64,000 nt of DNA from Piezodorus guildinii (Eukaryota > Arthropoda > Insecta > Hemiptera > Pentatomidae): assembly GCA_023052935.1 (NCBI GenBank), contig CM041294.1, forward strand, positions 9,906,414 to 9,970,413, written 5' to 3'. Every line of letters starts with the position of its first letter. Position 1 is the stretch's first letter. Made by a program: the position numbers and the translations under genes. A model generated the notes under the pieces. The model was not told the origin of the DNA and ran no database searches. It saw only the letters and a program-made list of their open reading frames with translations. Shown piece after piece: positions 58,301-64,000 of the stretch.

Positions 58301-58855
58301 ATTGTTCTTAAGAGACCCTGTCCCAGAATAATAAAAAAATTTTCTATTTCTATTTCTATTTCTATTTTCATATTTCAATTCTTACTTTATTTTAAGTAAT
58401 TAATAAAATAATATCTATATATTCCACCTAAAAAACTAATCACCGTTGTTGCAGGTTCTTTTCTCGGCGTTGGATCCGTTTTAGGAATTGGCTTACCCTT
58501 TGTTATAAATTCTTTGTATAATGAAATATTTTCTGCTACCTCATCAACAATGCCTGGAGCTTTTTTTTTAATAAGTGCTATTGGAAGTTTTATTGTGCTT
58601 ATTTTGTACAGGTAAACTAAAATTATCTTATAAAGTCTATTATTGTAGACTGGTTGCTTACTTATGTCGATAGTTATTTATTACCATTGACGAGATTCTT
58701 TTAAACTTATTAATTTGGATATATTTTTACTTTTCAGTCTTAGTTCGTGCTTGTTCAAAGATCCATCAGAAAAACTTGTAGAAAATAGAGAGAGCTACAT
58801 GGATGTTGGCAAATGGAATCGTTTCGATCCTGAAGATAAATATAAGCGATTCTGA
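35803..58855 (+). CDS. SLC46-family major facilitator transporter, eight exons, one apparent base missing
   Basis: SLC46 proteins are 12-helix carriers of the major facilitator superfamily, including the proton-coupled folate transporter. Exons: 35803-35986, 37811-38105, 51027-51319, 53417-53517, 53593-53730, 53814-53897, 58455-58611, 58738-58855. Seen are the N-terminal block FRGITVEPTIFLNALGLAFS, motif A between helices 2 and 3 (GSWRDATGKNR, about 83-93), FNSAENSLLLYYLQQGFQF, KCVPSDELG..FLGVGS and TMPGAFFLISAIG. Phases fit at every junction except exon 4/5. There exon 4 ends GCG TTT TAG|gtaaaa, a stop, while exon 5 needs phase 1. One extra T in the TTTT run would restore both, giving 456 residues. 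Whether this is mutation or assembly error is open. ATG at 35803 is the first in-frame ATG. Introns hold most of the window's mobile elements. Confidence 0.85.
36463..37002 (+). mobile_element. 5'-truncated LINE with 15-bp target-site duplication
   Basis: Flanked by TCATGGAATAAAATT at 36448-36462 and again at 37003-37017. The open frame to 36985 (VRIYKTVILPTVLYGCETW, DEQRLKVFENKVLRKVFGPK, HNAELRSLYPVNIIELI, RRLKWARQIVG, GKRPKGRPKRRWEDCIKAD) is the C-terminal end of a non-LTR reverse transcriptase ORF, with no stop before TAA. It ends in a TTA-repeat tail. It is better preserved than its relative at 17835-18345. It lies in SLC46 intron 1. Confidence 0.9.
37397..37547. mobile_element. Palindromic MITE with TA flanks
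   Basis: TTAGGGGTACTCACTAC at the left is the complement of GTAGTGAGTACCCCTAA at the right. The arms (about 54 bases, including 'tagcatgctat') flank a short centre with 'tatacaggaaataactgtag'. TA precedes and follows. A half copy with the same centre and right arm is at 47476-47557. It lies in SLC46 intron 1. Confidence 0.8.
38190..38500. repeat. Dispersed 'ttccaaaaggtacta' repeat
   Basis: 'ttgagacgttgatttccaaa' at 38212 and several 'cattccaaaaggtacta' blocks (38376-38490). The same words, inverted, are at 47558-47590, and related words ('ccaaaaagtactata') occur at 47220-47280. Function unknown; part of family R4. Confidence 0.5.
38993..46673 (+). CDS. RTE-type ORF: endonuclease plus reverse transcriptase, interrupted
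   Basis: The parts are 38993-41465 and 46132-46673. Order of domains: AP-endonuclease-like fold with FGTWNIKSLTG, the Glu in GMAEVKRKG, IQVYAPTE, the catalytic pair in CGDFNARIG, VIDYFIYE and the final IGTDHLLL. The reverse transcriptase follows, with [27 protein letters not shown] (first Asp), [13 protein letters not shown] and YADDIVLI (the catalytic YADD). After the break come [26 protein letters not shown] and RPRGRPRILYDGY. Both parts are in the same frame across the 12-base duplication, and no other break is seen, so the ORF was probably intact when hit. The open frame before FGTWN starts with TTG; I cannot tell which start codon was used. Confidence 0.88.
41632..44334 (-). CDS. Jockey-type ORF2: endonuclease plus reverse transcriptase, 900 residues
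   Basis: The ATG at 44334 (MSALNYINQHSLKLLLWNAN) overlaps the ORF1 stop. Endonuclease blocks: LLLWNANGALHRR, the catalytic Glu in ALLTETHF, ASAYCPPR, the pair in CGGDFNAKHP, LLDFFITS and SSDHSAV. Reverse transcriptase blocks: KAPGFDLITP, SYRPISLLPLFSKMFEKIL, QFGFRPAHST, FLDVAQAFDKVWH (first Asp), GVPQGSILGPVLY, YADDTVIL (catalytic), YLGLTMDRRLTWK and LLKPIWTYGTQVWGS. No RNase H domain is seen, as usual for Jockey. The frame is open from start to stop, so the protein could be functional. Copy activity is not shown by sequence alone. Confidence 0.93.
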   Translation of the reverse strand: MSALNYINQHSLKLLLWNANGALHRRNELDIYLHEHDIDIALLTETHFTRTIRFYIQGYIVYHADHPSGAARGGSAVVVKRTLYHYPLQMTALPELQLSAISVEIDHTTISIASAYCPPRQRLSQDILTDVFTVLGPKFLCGGDFNAKHPRFGNRTKNPRGNVLLNTCLNLDCDFILPPEPTYWPTDINRQPELLDFFITSRLNTLHHHITIDNDLSSDHSAVMLSLSRHILSTTHMPTLTPGPIIISQFHSAINNKINLNTSLKTQEDIDNAVDTLTKTIQSAAWQSAHKPVTDNNKQYLPPEIRSLMVEKRRALNQWKRSRYPSDKRLLNQLTNRLRKLIQQYKHDTYNTHLSNLQTSNNTLWQQTRKILHYHHTKNPLRKPDNTWARSDEEKADLFSAHLTDVFHPHDDLLDQQHCSDIQQILTYSLPLSLPPPPITPSDVKFCIKNLPLRKAPGFDLITPKIVRLLPKKAIIFLTSIYNSILRLTYFPLVWKFSIIKMIPKPNKPLDQVTSYRPISLLPLFSKMFEKILLKRLYPFLDSKSVIPNHQFGFRPAHSTIQQCHRVVDSIAVALEKKEFCTAAFLDVAQAFDKVWHDGLLSKIKSILPHTYYLIIRSYLEDRFFVVDQDGKHSDYCRVGAGVPQGSILGPVLYTIYTSDIPQTPDTLLATYADDTVILSTSTDPTIASHNVQTYLNLLQDWLDKWRIKINIQKSSQVTFTLRHSDCPPLTLYNVQLPKQIQTKYLGLTMDRRLTWKSHVTILKKRLNHRLSILRRLLHHKNKLSLSNKIIIYNMLLKPIWTYGTQVWGSCKKSHLQTIQIFQSKFLRFITHCPFYVTNKALHKDLNIPIVTDIIKKYYKHFHDSLAGHPNLLVQTLLTDTPPQNPPRRLKRLWSRDLLL
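44321..45976 (-). CDS. Jockey-type ORF1: nucleic-acid-binding Gag-like protein, 551 residues
   Basis: The ATG at 45976 (MNDRALPGTSNGS) is the first in frame; the open frame upstream begins at a GTG. The N-terminal third is Ser/Thr/Asn-rich. The middle has the PRE_C2HC-type region (FVIRNLHHTTPHEMIKYNIE). Three zinc knuckles follow: CMRCQQYEHTRAFC, CVKCGQDHPSDRC and CALCGGAHPANYRGC, the first two with CX2CX4HX4C spacing. The C-terminal third is a low-complexity stretch rich in Pro, Thr, Gln and His (repeated TPQ and HTT words). In this LINE group ORF1 proteins bind the element RNA in ribonucleoprotein particles. It stops at 44321, 14 bases inside ORF2. Confidence 0.9.
   Translation of the reverse strand: MNDRALPGTSNGSTEAVVSTLLKRKLRSNSNVSKLDSPIEKKSMNSKDSQIKTSSLKTNQIKTHVNFNNQRASENNETTPINIINNSSGITISSSTPQQTTNSHITNSTTSTTLKSIPAIPVSNMFEPLSAEIEDEENVTPVVHKPPPIKIKGVQNFQLFCRDIISLIGENNFEFISNKNIITLKTQNSDAYRASVRYLENKGYSFHTYQPREDKPYRFVIRNLHHTTPHEMIKYNIERQGFNVRRITNVLHPRTKEPLPLFFVDIEPAANCAEVFKITNIAYTKVKIEEPHKRREIVQCMRCQQYEHTRAFCRHIPRCVKCGQDHPSDRCQKPREEPPVCALCGGAHPANYRGCSVHLELQRRRLNVRSQGAWRREVTEVLPPEVGDRLTYPPLETEEHQTVCNNPTYNYTSPQYPISQNTTPHYAIPQLVRHQHSPPLHHTTPQNTTPQYTTPQHTKPRYTVPQYTAPQHITPQSTNMSSPFSTPHHTQPPFMPSSQSRPNNTSSHAQSTTQDFSSHFNSFLNEFKSMINPLITLLTTLVNKFIPNVSP
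46720..47160. other. AT-rich intron sequence, nothing recognised
   Basis: Part of SLC46 intron 2 between mobile elements. No open frame of interest and no clear repeat. Confidence 0.5.
47165..47590. repeat. Repeat R4 with a half copy of the palindromic MITE
   Basis: 47200-47470 ('ccaaaaagtactata' blocks, 'ttagttggtaacctgctta', 'caaattaactttagattttt', 'tttgcgtttcctgtaaa') matches 62550-62830 in the opposite orientation. At 47476-47557 the centre and right arm of the MITE at 37397 follow ('tatacaggaaataactgtag', 'aatagcatgctatagcaaac'), then 'gtaccttttggaaatcaacg', the inverse of 38215. Confidence 0.6.
47771..48528 (-). mobile_element. 5'-truncated Jockey-type LINE with target-site duplication
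   Basis: Flanked by ATATAGTGC at 47762-47770 and 48529-48537. The minus strand encodes the C-terminal end of a Jockey-type ORF2 (IRYLGLHLEKRLIWNPHTR, RLLQHLLDKRSK, IIRPIWTYGIELWGS, and after a frame break PPRRLKRRWPRDL). It differs clearly in sequence from the nested full-length Jockey element at 41466-46119, so it is another family of the same clade. It ends in an A-rich tail at 47771. Confidence 0.88.
48626..49858 (-). mobile_element. mariner copy B, internally deleted, carrying an LTR-like insert
   Basis: TA flanks (48624-48625, 49859-49860) and inverted repeats TTGGGTTGTGTCACATGAAA and, at the other end, its TTTC...AACCCAA partner. The transposase remnant has the same internal deletion as the other copies, here reading GSKTP-type MFKK...RAKIE at the junction. 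The frame is broken in several places. An insertion at 49275-49686 splits the N-terminal part and about 50 bases of mariner sequence are missing there. Confidence 0.88.
49275..49686 (-). mobile_element. Solo LTR-like sequence inside mariner copy B
   Basis: Starts AGTTA and ends TAACT on the plus strand, the short inverted ends typical of gypsy-group LTRs. On the minus strand there is a TATA box (ctatatatacc) followed downstream by aataaaagc, the order expected in an LTR promoter and polyadenylation site. About 412 bases, no ORF, no partner LTR in the window. No clear target-site duplication; about 50 bases of the mariner target are missing, so the ends are uncertain. Confidence 0.5.
49862..50324. 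other. Intron sequence without recognised features
   Basis: Only short chance frames. The words 'tgtatcccgcggctttgctc' at 50270-50290 stand out as GC-rich in an AT-rich stretch and probably belong to an unidentified repeat. Confidence 0.4.
50325..50585 (+). mobile_element. LINE ORF2 fragment from the linker before the reverse transcriptase
   Basis: The plus strand reads KREYLKGKIIEIEKHR, VREMYKGINKSRK and NAVKDANNNIIADPFEILNK, then FKQHFDGILN. This pattern (K..YL..KI.E.E, IR..Y.GIN, K..NG.I......I...F..HF..LLN) is the linker upstream of the polymerase domain in many non-LTR retrotransposons. Both ends are cut; a mariner fragment follows directly. Confidence 0.7.
50595..50805 (+). mobile_element. 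mariner fragment G, 3' end only
   Basis: Starts at the DDQVKSAFSD region of the transposase reading (a TAA replaces the next codons) and continues to the right inverted repeat (aaaacggacatttcatgtga, cacaacccaa). Confidence 0.85.
51383..52243 (-). mobile_element. mariner copy C, both ends present, internally deleted
   Basis: 861 bases between TA dinucleotides (51381-51382 and 52244-52245). The left inverted repeat reads TTGGGTTGTGTCACATGCAA; the right end mirrors it with changes (tgaaacaaaccaa). Minus-strand reading: an N-terminal DNA-binding part without the GRPP hinge (a deletion removes the middle of it), the shared jump from DLTEQQRDPMF to RKLKELGYEVLPHPPYSLDL, then the C-terminal part. 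It lies in SLC46 intron 3. Confidence 0.9.
52951..53188. repeat. 27-bp minisatellite with a CACGTG in every unit
   Basis: About nine units of TATCCCACGTGACATACATA plus TACATAG, some shortened by one C to 26 bases. It lies in SLC46 intron 3. The frames open on the minus strand through the array result from the 27-base period and are not genes. Confidence 0.9.
54038..54835. mobile_element. Foldback element FB-2, complete, with a SINE in its centre
   Basis: Left arm: 'gggagaagttagttgagggt', 'aaacaattaagtataaactt', 'tttcgacctaaatgataggc', 'cttcttcagggctataaaa', 'gataacaaccag..tag', 'gatgataagtaaaagaaatt'. The right arm (54650-54830) has the complement of each, ending 'aactaacatccccc'. The centre holds SINE S1 (54236-54525). 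The right arm carries CTGAAGAAGGCC...GGCCGAAAC (54725-54754). It lies in SLC46 intron 6. The frame 54710-54922 is not a host exon: the phase 1 end of exon 6 fits exon 7 at 58455 directly. Confidence 0.8.
54236..54525 (+). mobile_element. tRNA-derived SINE S1, second copy
   Basis: Same structure as 14337-14625: 'gtggctgagtggctagcg', 'gagttcgaattcc', 'ggggattcactcacagcctc', 'gggtatgtgagac', 'ggccactcacaaaattagtc', 'ggcctgtcgcgccac'. An A-rich tail (aaaaaacacaacaaaacaaa) follows. It sits between the arms of FB-2. Confidence 0.82.
54923..55490. other. AT-rich intron sequence with a long A run
   Basis: An A run of about 27 bases is at 55310-55336. Nothing else recognised. Confidence 0.5.
55493..55780 (+). 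mobile_element. tRNA-derived SINE S2, second copy
   Basis: Blocks 'ctggggcagacccagcct', 'tctatatgtactgagcccaa', 'cccttcatgggttgtagtgg' and 'tacagg' as in 30832-31130. The head is more diverged (gggaacggatattggataga). A mariner fragment is inserted directly after its T-rich tail. Confidence 0.75.
55790..55957 (-). mobile_element. mariner fragment F
   Basis: Begins after TA with TTGGGTTGTGTCACGTTAAA and runs through the C-terminal coding part as far as the LQSSEFF region, then stops abruptly at 55957. Confidence 0.85.
56290..57056 (+). mobile_element. LINE 3' part with RNase H and zinc-knuckle end, frameshifted
   Basis: Frame 1 has TTRIICTDSLSALLSLKH, the RNase H region with the catalytic Asp in TDSLSAL. 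The next frame has VRVPSHCGIVCNELADRAAK (the PsHxGi.gNE.AD.aAk block with the last acidic residue). A third frame ends with LARLRIGHTRLTHGHL and CPTCGCPMTVKHVLTECKAY, the C-terminal zinc knuckle. Non-LTR elements with a C-terminal RNase H belong to the I or Loa-like groups. An A-rich tail ends it near 57056. At least two frameshifts; dead. Confidence 0.85.
57057..57404. other. Intron sequence between two LINE copies
   Basis: 57120-57260 is less AT-rich ('tggtctctgccgcctttcct') and may be part of another repeat. No exon recognised. Confidence 0.4.
57405..58365 (+). mobile_element. L2/CR1-like LINE 3' part
   Basis: The plus strand encodes WKPHIAQISRRTISTLKFFH, LLPRSTPKLLVSSLIFPHFD, LEDRLKRIMNIFLRFVLG and LYRELKWLLPSIRRQYFLGS. 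It ends FDHSFLVRSTTLWNSLPTHI...FKSQLFQYLLS. This is the C terminus of a CR1/L2-group polymerase ORF. It stops near 58018. The 3' end has 'cttaagagaccctgtcccag' and a (ttctat)n tail at 58342-58366. A second remnant with the same blocks is at 18970-19405. It lies in SLC46 intron 6. Confidence 0.8.
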
Positions 58856-58865
58856 TTAATGTGAA

Positions 58866-59593
58866 TGAAACGACATGCGAGATTTTTTACAATTAAACAA
58901 TATTTTCATTATTTATAAACAATATATACATTGCTATTTTTAATATAAATTCTGTCTACTTATACCTGCATTTCAGCCATTTTTTTCAAACCTTACACCT
59001 TGGAAGCTGATCTAACTTTGACGTATCCTTTCTATTTATATATTCCAAGTAACAGGACGAATCTTGTCAAGCAAGCTACATAATAAAAATGAATACTACT
59101 CCCCAGAAAAGAGTTATTTTGTTTATAACTGAAGGATGGTTTCAACTTCCCTCAGACGGATAACGGTCTCATCTCTGTCATAAGCTCTTCCAGAGGTTTC
59201 CCCAGTAAGAATCATTTACCTTTCAAAATTGTAATAATTTCAATACGAGGTACAGTAACCGGTGAGATACTACCTTTTGCACTTGGATGTACATTGAACA
59301 TTTAATTGCCAATACGATTTTATTCCTTCAAACTATTTCTGACTTCTGGTCCACTCTCAAATTATTACAAAAAACAATAAGTTATTTATATCCTTAAGCA
59401 AGAACAAAGAGGGAATAGTCGATGAAGTAGCGAAAGAAGCGGTGACATTACTTTTTTAAAACCATGTAATTTCACAATAAATTATACGAGTTAGCCTAAT
59501 TAAAAATAAGAGTTAGCAAATTTCGGATATTGTATTGGAAAGACGCAACACTACATTCTCCTCATCAAGGATAGAAATTGCATTCTGGGTGTC
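58866..59593. other. Region downstream of the SLC46-type gene
   Basis: Contains the 3' untranslated region, whose end I cannot fix. No further exon or known repeat was recognised before the mariner copy at 59594. Confidence 0.4.
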
Positions 59594-60255
59594 TTATAAA
59601 CATTAGCTTCCCAATCAATTACCCACTTTTTAGTATACCTCCAAATATGAACATGGAAACACGCGATTTTCGAGTAATATTTTTGTACGAGTTCAAACTC
59701 AGCCATTCAGCAGCTGAGGCCGCTAGAAATATTTGCAAGGTGTTTGGGGAAGGGAGTGTTAATGAACGGAACATTCGCTGTTGGTTTGCTAAGTTTTCAG
59801 CTGGGGATACCGACTTGGAAAACTTGCCCGAGTCCGTAATAGACAACGATGTCCTCAAACATACAGTAAAAGGAAACCCCTACCAAGCAGTTAAAGGACT
59901 CTCAGCACAACTAAATGCAAAGCTCGATACATGGGTACCTCATGATCTCACTGAGCGGCAGCAAGACCCCATGTTTCAAAACATACAGTGCGAAAATTGA
60001 AAGAACTGGACTACGAAGTTCTTCCGCACCCACCATATTCTCCCGACTTGTCTCCAGCAGATTAACGCCTGTTCAGGAATTTAGACAACTTCGTCAAAGG
60101 AAACCTTTTTGAAAATGATGATGAAGTGAAAAGTGCGTTTTCAGATTTTATTTCACTTCAAAGCTCATAATCGAATAAAATTATCTTGTTTTCATATCGT
60201 ATTTTTAATAAAAATCCTTTACCTTGAAAACGGTCATTTCATGTGACACAAGCCA
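59594..60255 (+). mobile_element. mariner copy D, left end lost, internally deleted
   Basis: Begins inside the 5' untranslated part (ttataaacattagcttccca); the left inverted repeat is absent. The reading gives NMETRDFRVIFLYEFKLSHS and ENLPESVIDNDVL (the GRPP hinge is deleted). It then jumps from DPMFQ to the C-terminal part, which is frameshifted and has lost the end. The right inverted repeat (ggtcatttcatgtgacacaa) precedes TA. Confidence 0.88.
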
Positions 60256-60261
60256 ATAATC

Positions 60262-60690
60262 CGTAAGATATATATTTGGCCGTTTCCAAAAGAGGTTTAT
60301 TGGTATATTTTTTACTTTCACACCTTACGACGTTTCGGCTTTAGGGCCATTTTCAAGTATCTGTAACAATTAATTTCTTATGTCATTTCTTTCTTCTTTT
60401 TTTTCCTATTTCAAAATTTAAATTAATTATTTTATTATTCGCGTTTATTTTTAAAAATGTTTACCCATCATGCATAATTATCCATGTATAATCTTGGGTA
60501 AGCATATAAAAAACAAAAGACACGAATAATAAAATAATTAATTTAAATGTAGAAATGAGATGAAAAGTATAGTAATGCTATAAAAATTTAATTGTTAGAG
60601 ATACTTGATACGTCGTAATGTTTGAAAGAAAAAAATATATCAATAAACTTCTTTTGGAAACGGCCAAATATATATCTTACGAATATTAAA
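60262..60690. mobile_element. Foldback element with hammerhead-like remnant
   Basis: 'gtaagatatatatttggccg' at the left is the complement of 'cggccaaatatatatcttac' at the right, and 'tttccaaaagaggtttattg' pairs with 'caataaacttcttttggaaa'. The left arm's minus strand holds CTTGAAAATGGCCCTAAAGCCGAAACGTCG, a degenerate form of the motif. The right arm has lost it. Confidence 0.7.
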
Positions 60691-60728
60691 CCAAAAGAAA
60701 ACTCAGGACAATGATGGAAAAAAAAGAT

Positions 60729-60732
60729 TTAT

Positions 60733-60788
<56 letters not shown>
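60729..60788. repeat. (TA)n microsatellite
   Basis: About 60 bases of nearly pure TA with one phase break. Confidence 0.9.
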
Positions 60789-60791
<3 letters not shown>

Positions 60792-60889
60792 CACACCAAG
60801 CTAATCCATCTTCGCATGCTATTTATGATTTACCTAATTTTGATATACATAAAGGCTACGAAATTTATACAAGATCTTTTAGATCTCAA

Positions 60890-61345
60890 CATCTGAAAGA
60901 AAAATCTATTAAAACACGCTGCAAATCATCACACAATGGTTTGTTATTTCCAAATAACTAAATTAGGGTCATTGGCAACTGAGGCTTTTTAGATTTTGCG
61001 AATAGCTTAATAGCTTTTTTTATTCTTTCTGCATCACCATCCAATACATCTTTCAGAATCCCTGTCAATTTAATTTTTCGTCTTGTTGATTCGAATAGGG
61101 GACACTCTAATAGTAGATGTTGGGTATAACTGTTTATAGGCAATTAACTAATATAAAAACCAATAAATGATTCACAGGAATGTGGTAAATAAAATTTTTG
61201 GTATTTATTTATGCATTGATTCGCATGGCGGACAAAATGATTTTTTCTATTCGTTATTCGGATTCTACGTGCGATGAAACCTAAGCTCTCAAATTTTGAG
61301 GAGGTAATTTGATTTATTTTATTTTTTGTTCGTCAAGGTGTCCTA
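60890..61345 (-). mobile_element. Repeat R3, third copy, containing a LINE coding fragment
   Basis: Outer blocks ('acaatggtttgttatttcca' at 60934; 'aagctctcaaattttgagg' near 61288) are R3, inverted relative to 15035-16420. Between them, 60958-61143 encodes SYTQHLLLECPLFESTRRKI and then GDAERIKKAIKLFAKS. This is the C-terminal end of a LINE ORF (T..H.L..C..F...R......L...L..D.......i..F...). In the copies at 15-16 kb and 28 kb this segment is absent, as if deleted between 'cagttata' and 'ttatttggaaataa'. Confidence 0.6.
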
Positions 61346-61714
61346 ATCCTAAAACTCAATACAATTTATTTTTATTTAACGATCACAAAGGTTAATTATT
61401 ATAAATATGAAAAACAACAACCAAAAAACAGAAAATTCATCAAAATCTTATTTAACATAAATAATCTCTTTTATTGTTATGCGAGATAAGTTCTCTCCTG
61501 TTGATGACGATATCTGTCAGGTAGTAAATCAGCTCAAACCGATAAAACTATCTCACACTCAGGCCATTGATAAACTTATCGCATAAATGTCTTTTAATAT
61601 TTGTCATTCTGCCACCGATTAGAATTAGGTGTAATCATATTAGGTGCGACTCATTTATATTTGATTTGGACGAACAGCGCTCATTGCGCGGCTCTTAAAC
61701 AATTGAGACGTTGA
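61346..61714. other. Unassigned sequence
   Basis: AT-rich to 61470, then a more balanced stretch (61480-61710) without a recognisable gene. 'aattgagacgttgattt' at 61700 is also found at 38210 beside repeat R4. Confidence 0.4.
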
Positions 61715-62540
61715 TTTATTCCAAGTATTTACCTTCTTTTTCTACACATATTTCCCAACGTGACACCAACTTTTTTATCCCCGAACTGAAAAAATCTGAG
61801 CTTTGAAGTGAAAGAAAATCTGAAAACGCACTTTTCATTTGATCATCATTTTCAAAAAGTTTTCCTTTGACGAAGTTGTCTAAATTCCTCAACAGGTGGT
61901 AATCTGGTCGGGAGAATATGGTGGTTGCGGAAGATCTTCGTAGCCCAGTTCTTTCAATTTTTGCACGGTATGTTTTGAAACGTGGGGCTCAGTAAGATCA
62001 TGAGGTACCCATGAATCGAGCTTTTTTACTTTCCCAATACACTTTAAATGTCTGGAAACGGTAGATGCACTTGCATTTAGTTGTGCTGAGAGTCCTTTAA
62101 CTGTTTGATAGGGGTTTCCTTCTACTGTTTGTTTGAGGACATCGTTGTCTATTACGGACGGAGGTCTTCCTCGGGGCAAGTTTTCCAAGTCGGTATCTCC
62201 AGCTGAAAACTTAGCAAACCAACGGCGAATGGTCCGTTTATTAACACTCCCTTCCTCAAACGCCTTGCAAATATTACTAGCGGCCTCAGCTGCTGAATGG
62301 TCGAGTTTAATCTCGTACAAAAATATTACTCGAAAATCGCGTGTTTCCATGTTCATATTTGGAGGTATACTAAAAAGTGGGTAATTGATTGGGAAGCTAC
62401 TGTTTATAATACAAAGGTAGAGGATTAGTAACTGTTTACTTTAAATATGTAAACATTCGGAAGAAAACAACAGAGACCTGTAAAATCCTTTACGTGTTTC
62501 AGAAATTATAAAAACGGACATTTCATGTGAAACAACCCAA
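61715..62540 (-). mobile_element. mariner copy E, longest remaining N-terminal frame, internally deleted
   Basis: The right inverted repeat is intact (tttcatgtgaaacaacccaa, then TA at 62541-62542); the other end is lost. The minus-strand frame 62356-61889 is open for about 155 codons: METRDFRVIFLYEIKLDHSA, the helix-turn-helix GSVNKRTIRRWFAKF, hinge NLPRGRPPSVIDNDVL and KGLSAQLNASASTVSRHLK. After DLTE it jumps to HVSKHTVQKLKELGYEDLPQ, deleting the first two catalytic aspartates. A frameshift follows PPYSPD. Of the copies here, its DNA-binding half is the best preserved. Confidence 0.9.
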
Positions 62541-62549
62541 TACTATATT

Positions 62550-62820
62550 CACTTTAGACAATTTTACAGGACACGCAAAAATCTGACATTTATCTATCAC
62601 CAGACCAATTAACTTGATTCTTTTTTTATTAAAATCTAAAGTTAATTTGTAAGCAGGCTACTAACTACTTTTTTCAAATGATTGTACTTTTCCGATGACT
62701 TTTAACAATATAATACTTCCATAGTGCTTTTTGGAATGAAACGTGGATATAGTACTTTTTGGATATAATTAAAAGGGACTTAGTACTTTGTGGAAGAATA
62801 TAACGCGCAATAGGGATTAC
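62550..62820. repeat. Repeat R4, inverted relative to 47165-47470
   Basis: 'gacaattttacaggacacgc', 'aaaatctaaagttaatttgt', 'aagcaggctactaacta', 'tcaaatgattgtacttttcc', 'gatatagtactttttgga' match the other copy's complement block by block. Confidence 0.65.
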
Positions 62821-62821
62821 T

Positions 62822-63083
62822 TGTAGCGGGGGGGTTAGTATAATAGTCTCCTATGCCAAAGGTCACGGGTACAAACCCGCAGGTGGTCCTAGGATTTTTT
62901 AATGGGAGTAAAAAATCCTTAGTTATGCTGTCCTTTTGAGGGAACGTTAAAAGGTGGTCCCGAGCCTGTGCGATGTTAGGTACTCGTTAAAGATCCCTAT
63001 CCTAATTAAACCTGGATAGGCAAAATTTAAGACTCCCACTGTAGCACCGTCCGATTGGCCACAGTAGCACCTGAATTTACACC
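62822..63083 (+). mobile_element. tRNA-derived SINE-like sequence, family S3
   Basis: The head 'gggggttagtataatagtct' and 'ggtcacgggtacaaacccgc' have box A- and box B-like spacing. The body ('cctatcctaattaaacctgg', 'agtagcacctgaatttacac') is followed by a TA tail at 63088-63142. Only one copy is in the window, so the family status is inferred. Confidence 0.55.
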
Positions 63084-63086
63084 AAG

Positions 63087-63087
<1 letters not shown>

Positions 63088-63142
<55 letters not shown>
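63088..63142. repeat. (TA)n microsatellite, tail of S3
   Basis: About 55 bases of pure TA directly after the SINE-like body. Confidence 0.9.
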
Positions 63143-63147
<5 letters not shown>

Positions 63148-63978
63148 CAATATATTTTTCGGTTATAAAGAATTCTTTTATAACGAACAGAGAATGTTTC
63201 AGTCCCTTTGAGTTCGTTATAACGATGTTATACTGTATATATGGATTTTTCCATAAAGTACCAATTATTACATAAATAAATAAAAAAATTGCAGCATCAT
63301 TGAGAACAGTATAAGAAAGTAAATACGCTTATCAACAGTGGTGGGGAGAACGCAGGGTAGACTCTATGCTGTAAGATATAACTGGATAGCTCCATCACTT
63401 CTGTACTACAGCCTCTCTCTCATCAGTCAACGGTCGCTAACAAACTTCGTGGTAAGTAACACATGGAATCACTTAAGTAATAACTTAGCAGCTTTATTTA
63501 TTATTACTACACAGTATTATTTTTTTATTATGTTAAAGTCTTTGCATCACCTCTAATAATGTCATATCAGTTCGATACATACATATATATACATATTTAC
63601 TTATTTTAATTAAAAAATTAGTAATTTTTTAAAAATTTAAATGCAAACTTTGTGTCAATTATTCAAATAATTTATAATAATTTCTGAAATGGTCTAATGA
63701 ATCAACATAATGACTGATTTTATATTTTAGCTCAATATATATTGTAGTAGAATAAAGTTTATTTTGACGATTTCATATCTTGATGAAATTGAAAACTTGA
63801 CAAAGTTAAATTAAATTAAATACCTTTAAAAAAACGACATTCGAAGTTTATTCTTTAAGAAATGGTATAGCCAATTCAACAATTTACAAAATGAATCACA
63901 GAATATCAGTATAAAAAAAAATCTGGTGCTCGCAACACACGACTTTCTCTTACCCCTATTGTCGAATTCAAGACTATA
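63143..63978. other. Unassigned, AT-rich
   Basis: 63335-63455 is less AT-rich and ends at 'cttcgtggtaagtaac', a good donor-like site, so it could be a first exon of an unseen plus-strand gene. The reading shows no known domain. The rest shows nothing. Confidence 0.3.
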
Positions 63979-64000
63979 GAATATGGTGGGTGCGGAAGAA
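63979..64000 (-). mobile_element. mariner fragment H at the window edge
   Basis: 'gaatatggtgggtgcggaag' is identical to the PPYSPD region of mariner copies B and C (48903, 51670) in the same minus orientation. The element continues beyond the window. Confidence 0.7.

Noticed and set aside
62822..62890. tRNA gene
   Set aside because: Reads like a tRNA head, but a SINE-like body and a TA tail follow and pairing is incomplete.

Overview
This is an AT-rich arthropod nuclear window, most likely from an insect. Genes are split by introns with GT..AG borders, and there are dozens of transposable-element copies, tRNA-headed SINEs and a nuclear copy of mitochondrial nad4 that uses the invertebrate mitochondrial code. 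A hemipteran is possible, but that is a guess.

Four host genes can be supported. ORC2 (minus, nine exons, 23320 down to 10395) is complete: all splice phases agree and give a 572-residue protein. A myotrophin-like ankyrin protein (minus, four exons, 32803 down to 27471) is complete except for a 2-base frame conflict at the start of its last exon. A small InaF-motif membrane protein lies at 33828-33538 (minus, one exon). An SLC46-type major facilitator transporter (plus, eight exons, 35803-58855) is complete except for one apparently missing T at the end of exon 4, which makes an in-frame TAG.

The rest is mostly repeats. 1-10 kb holds a 4.4-kb foldback structure built of tandem monomers (3048-7501) and a foldback MITE carrying a piece of mitochondrial nad4 (8471-9160). 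The ORC2 introns hold LINE fragments, SINEs, foldback MITEs and a repeat with long A tracts. The 12.9-kb second intron of the SLC46 gene contains a nested retrotransposon pair: a Jockey-type LINE with two open ORFs sits inside an RTE-type LINE, and each has its own target-site duplication. Eight copies or fragments of one mariner family occur. The five longest share one internal deletion that removes the catalytic centre.

A recurring motif, CTGATGA-stem-GAAACG, is found in several unrelated-looking repeats. It matches the core of the hammerhead ribozymes known from Penelope-like and related elements. The genes do not form an operon or pathway; they are ordinary neighbours in a repeat-rich genome.
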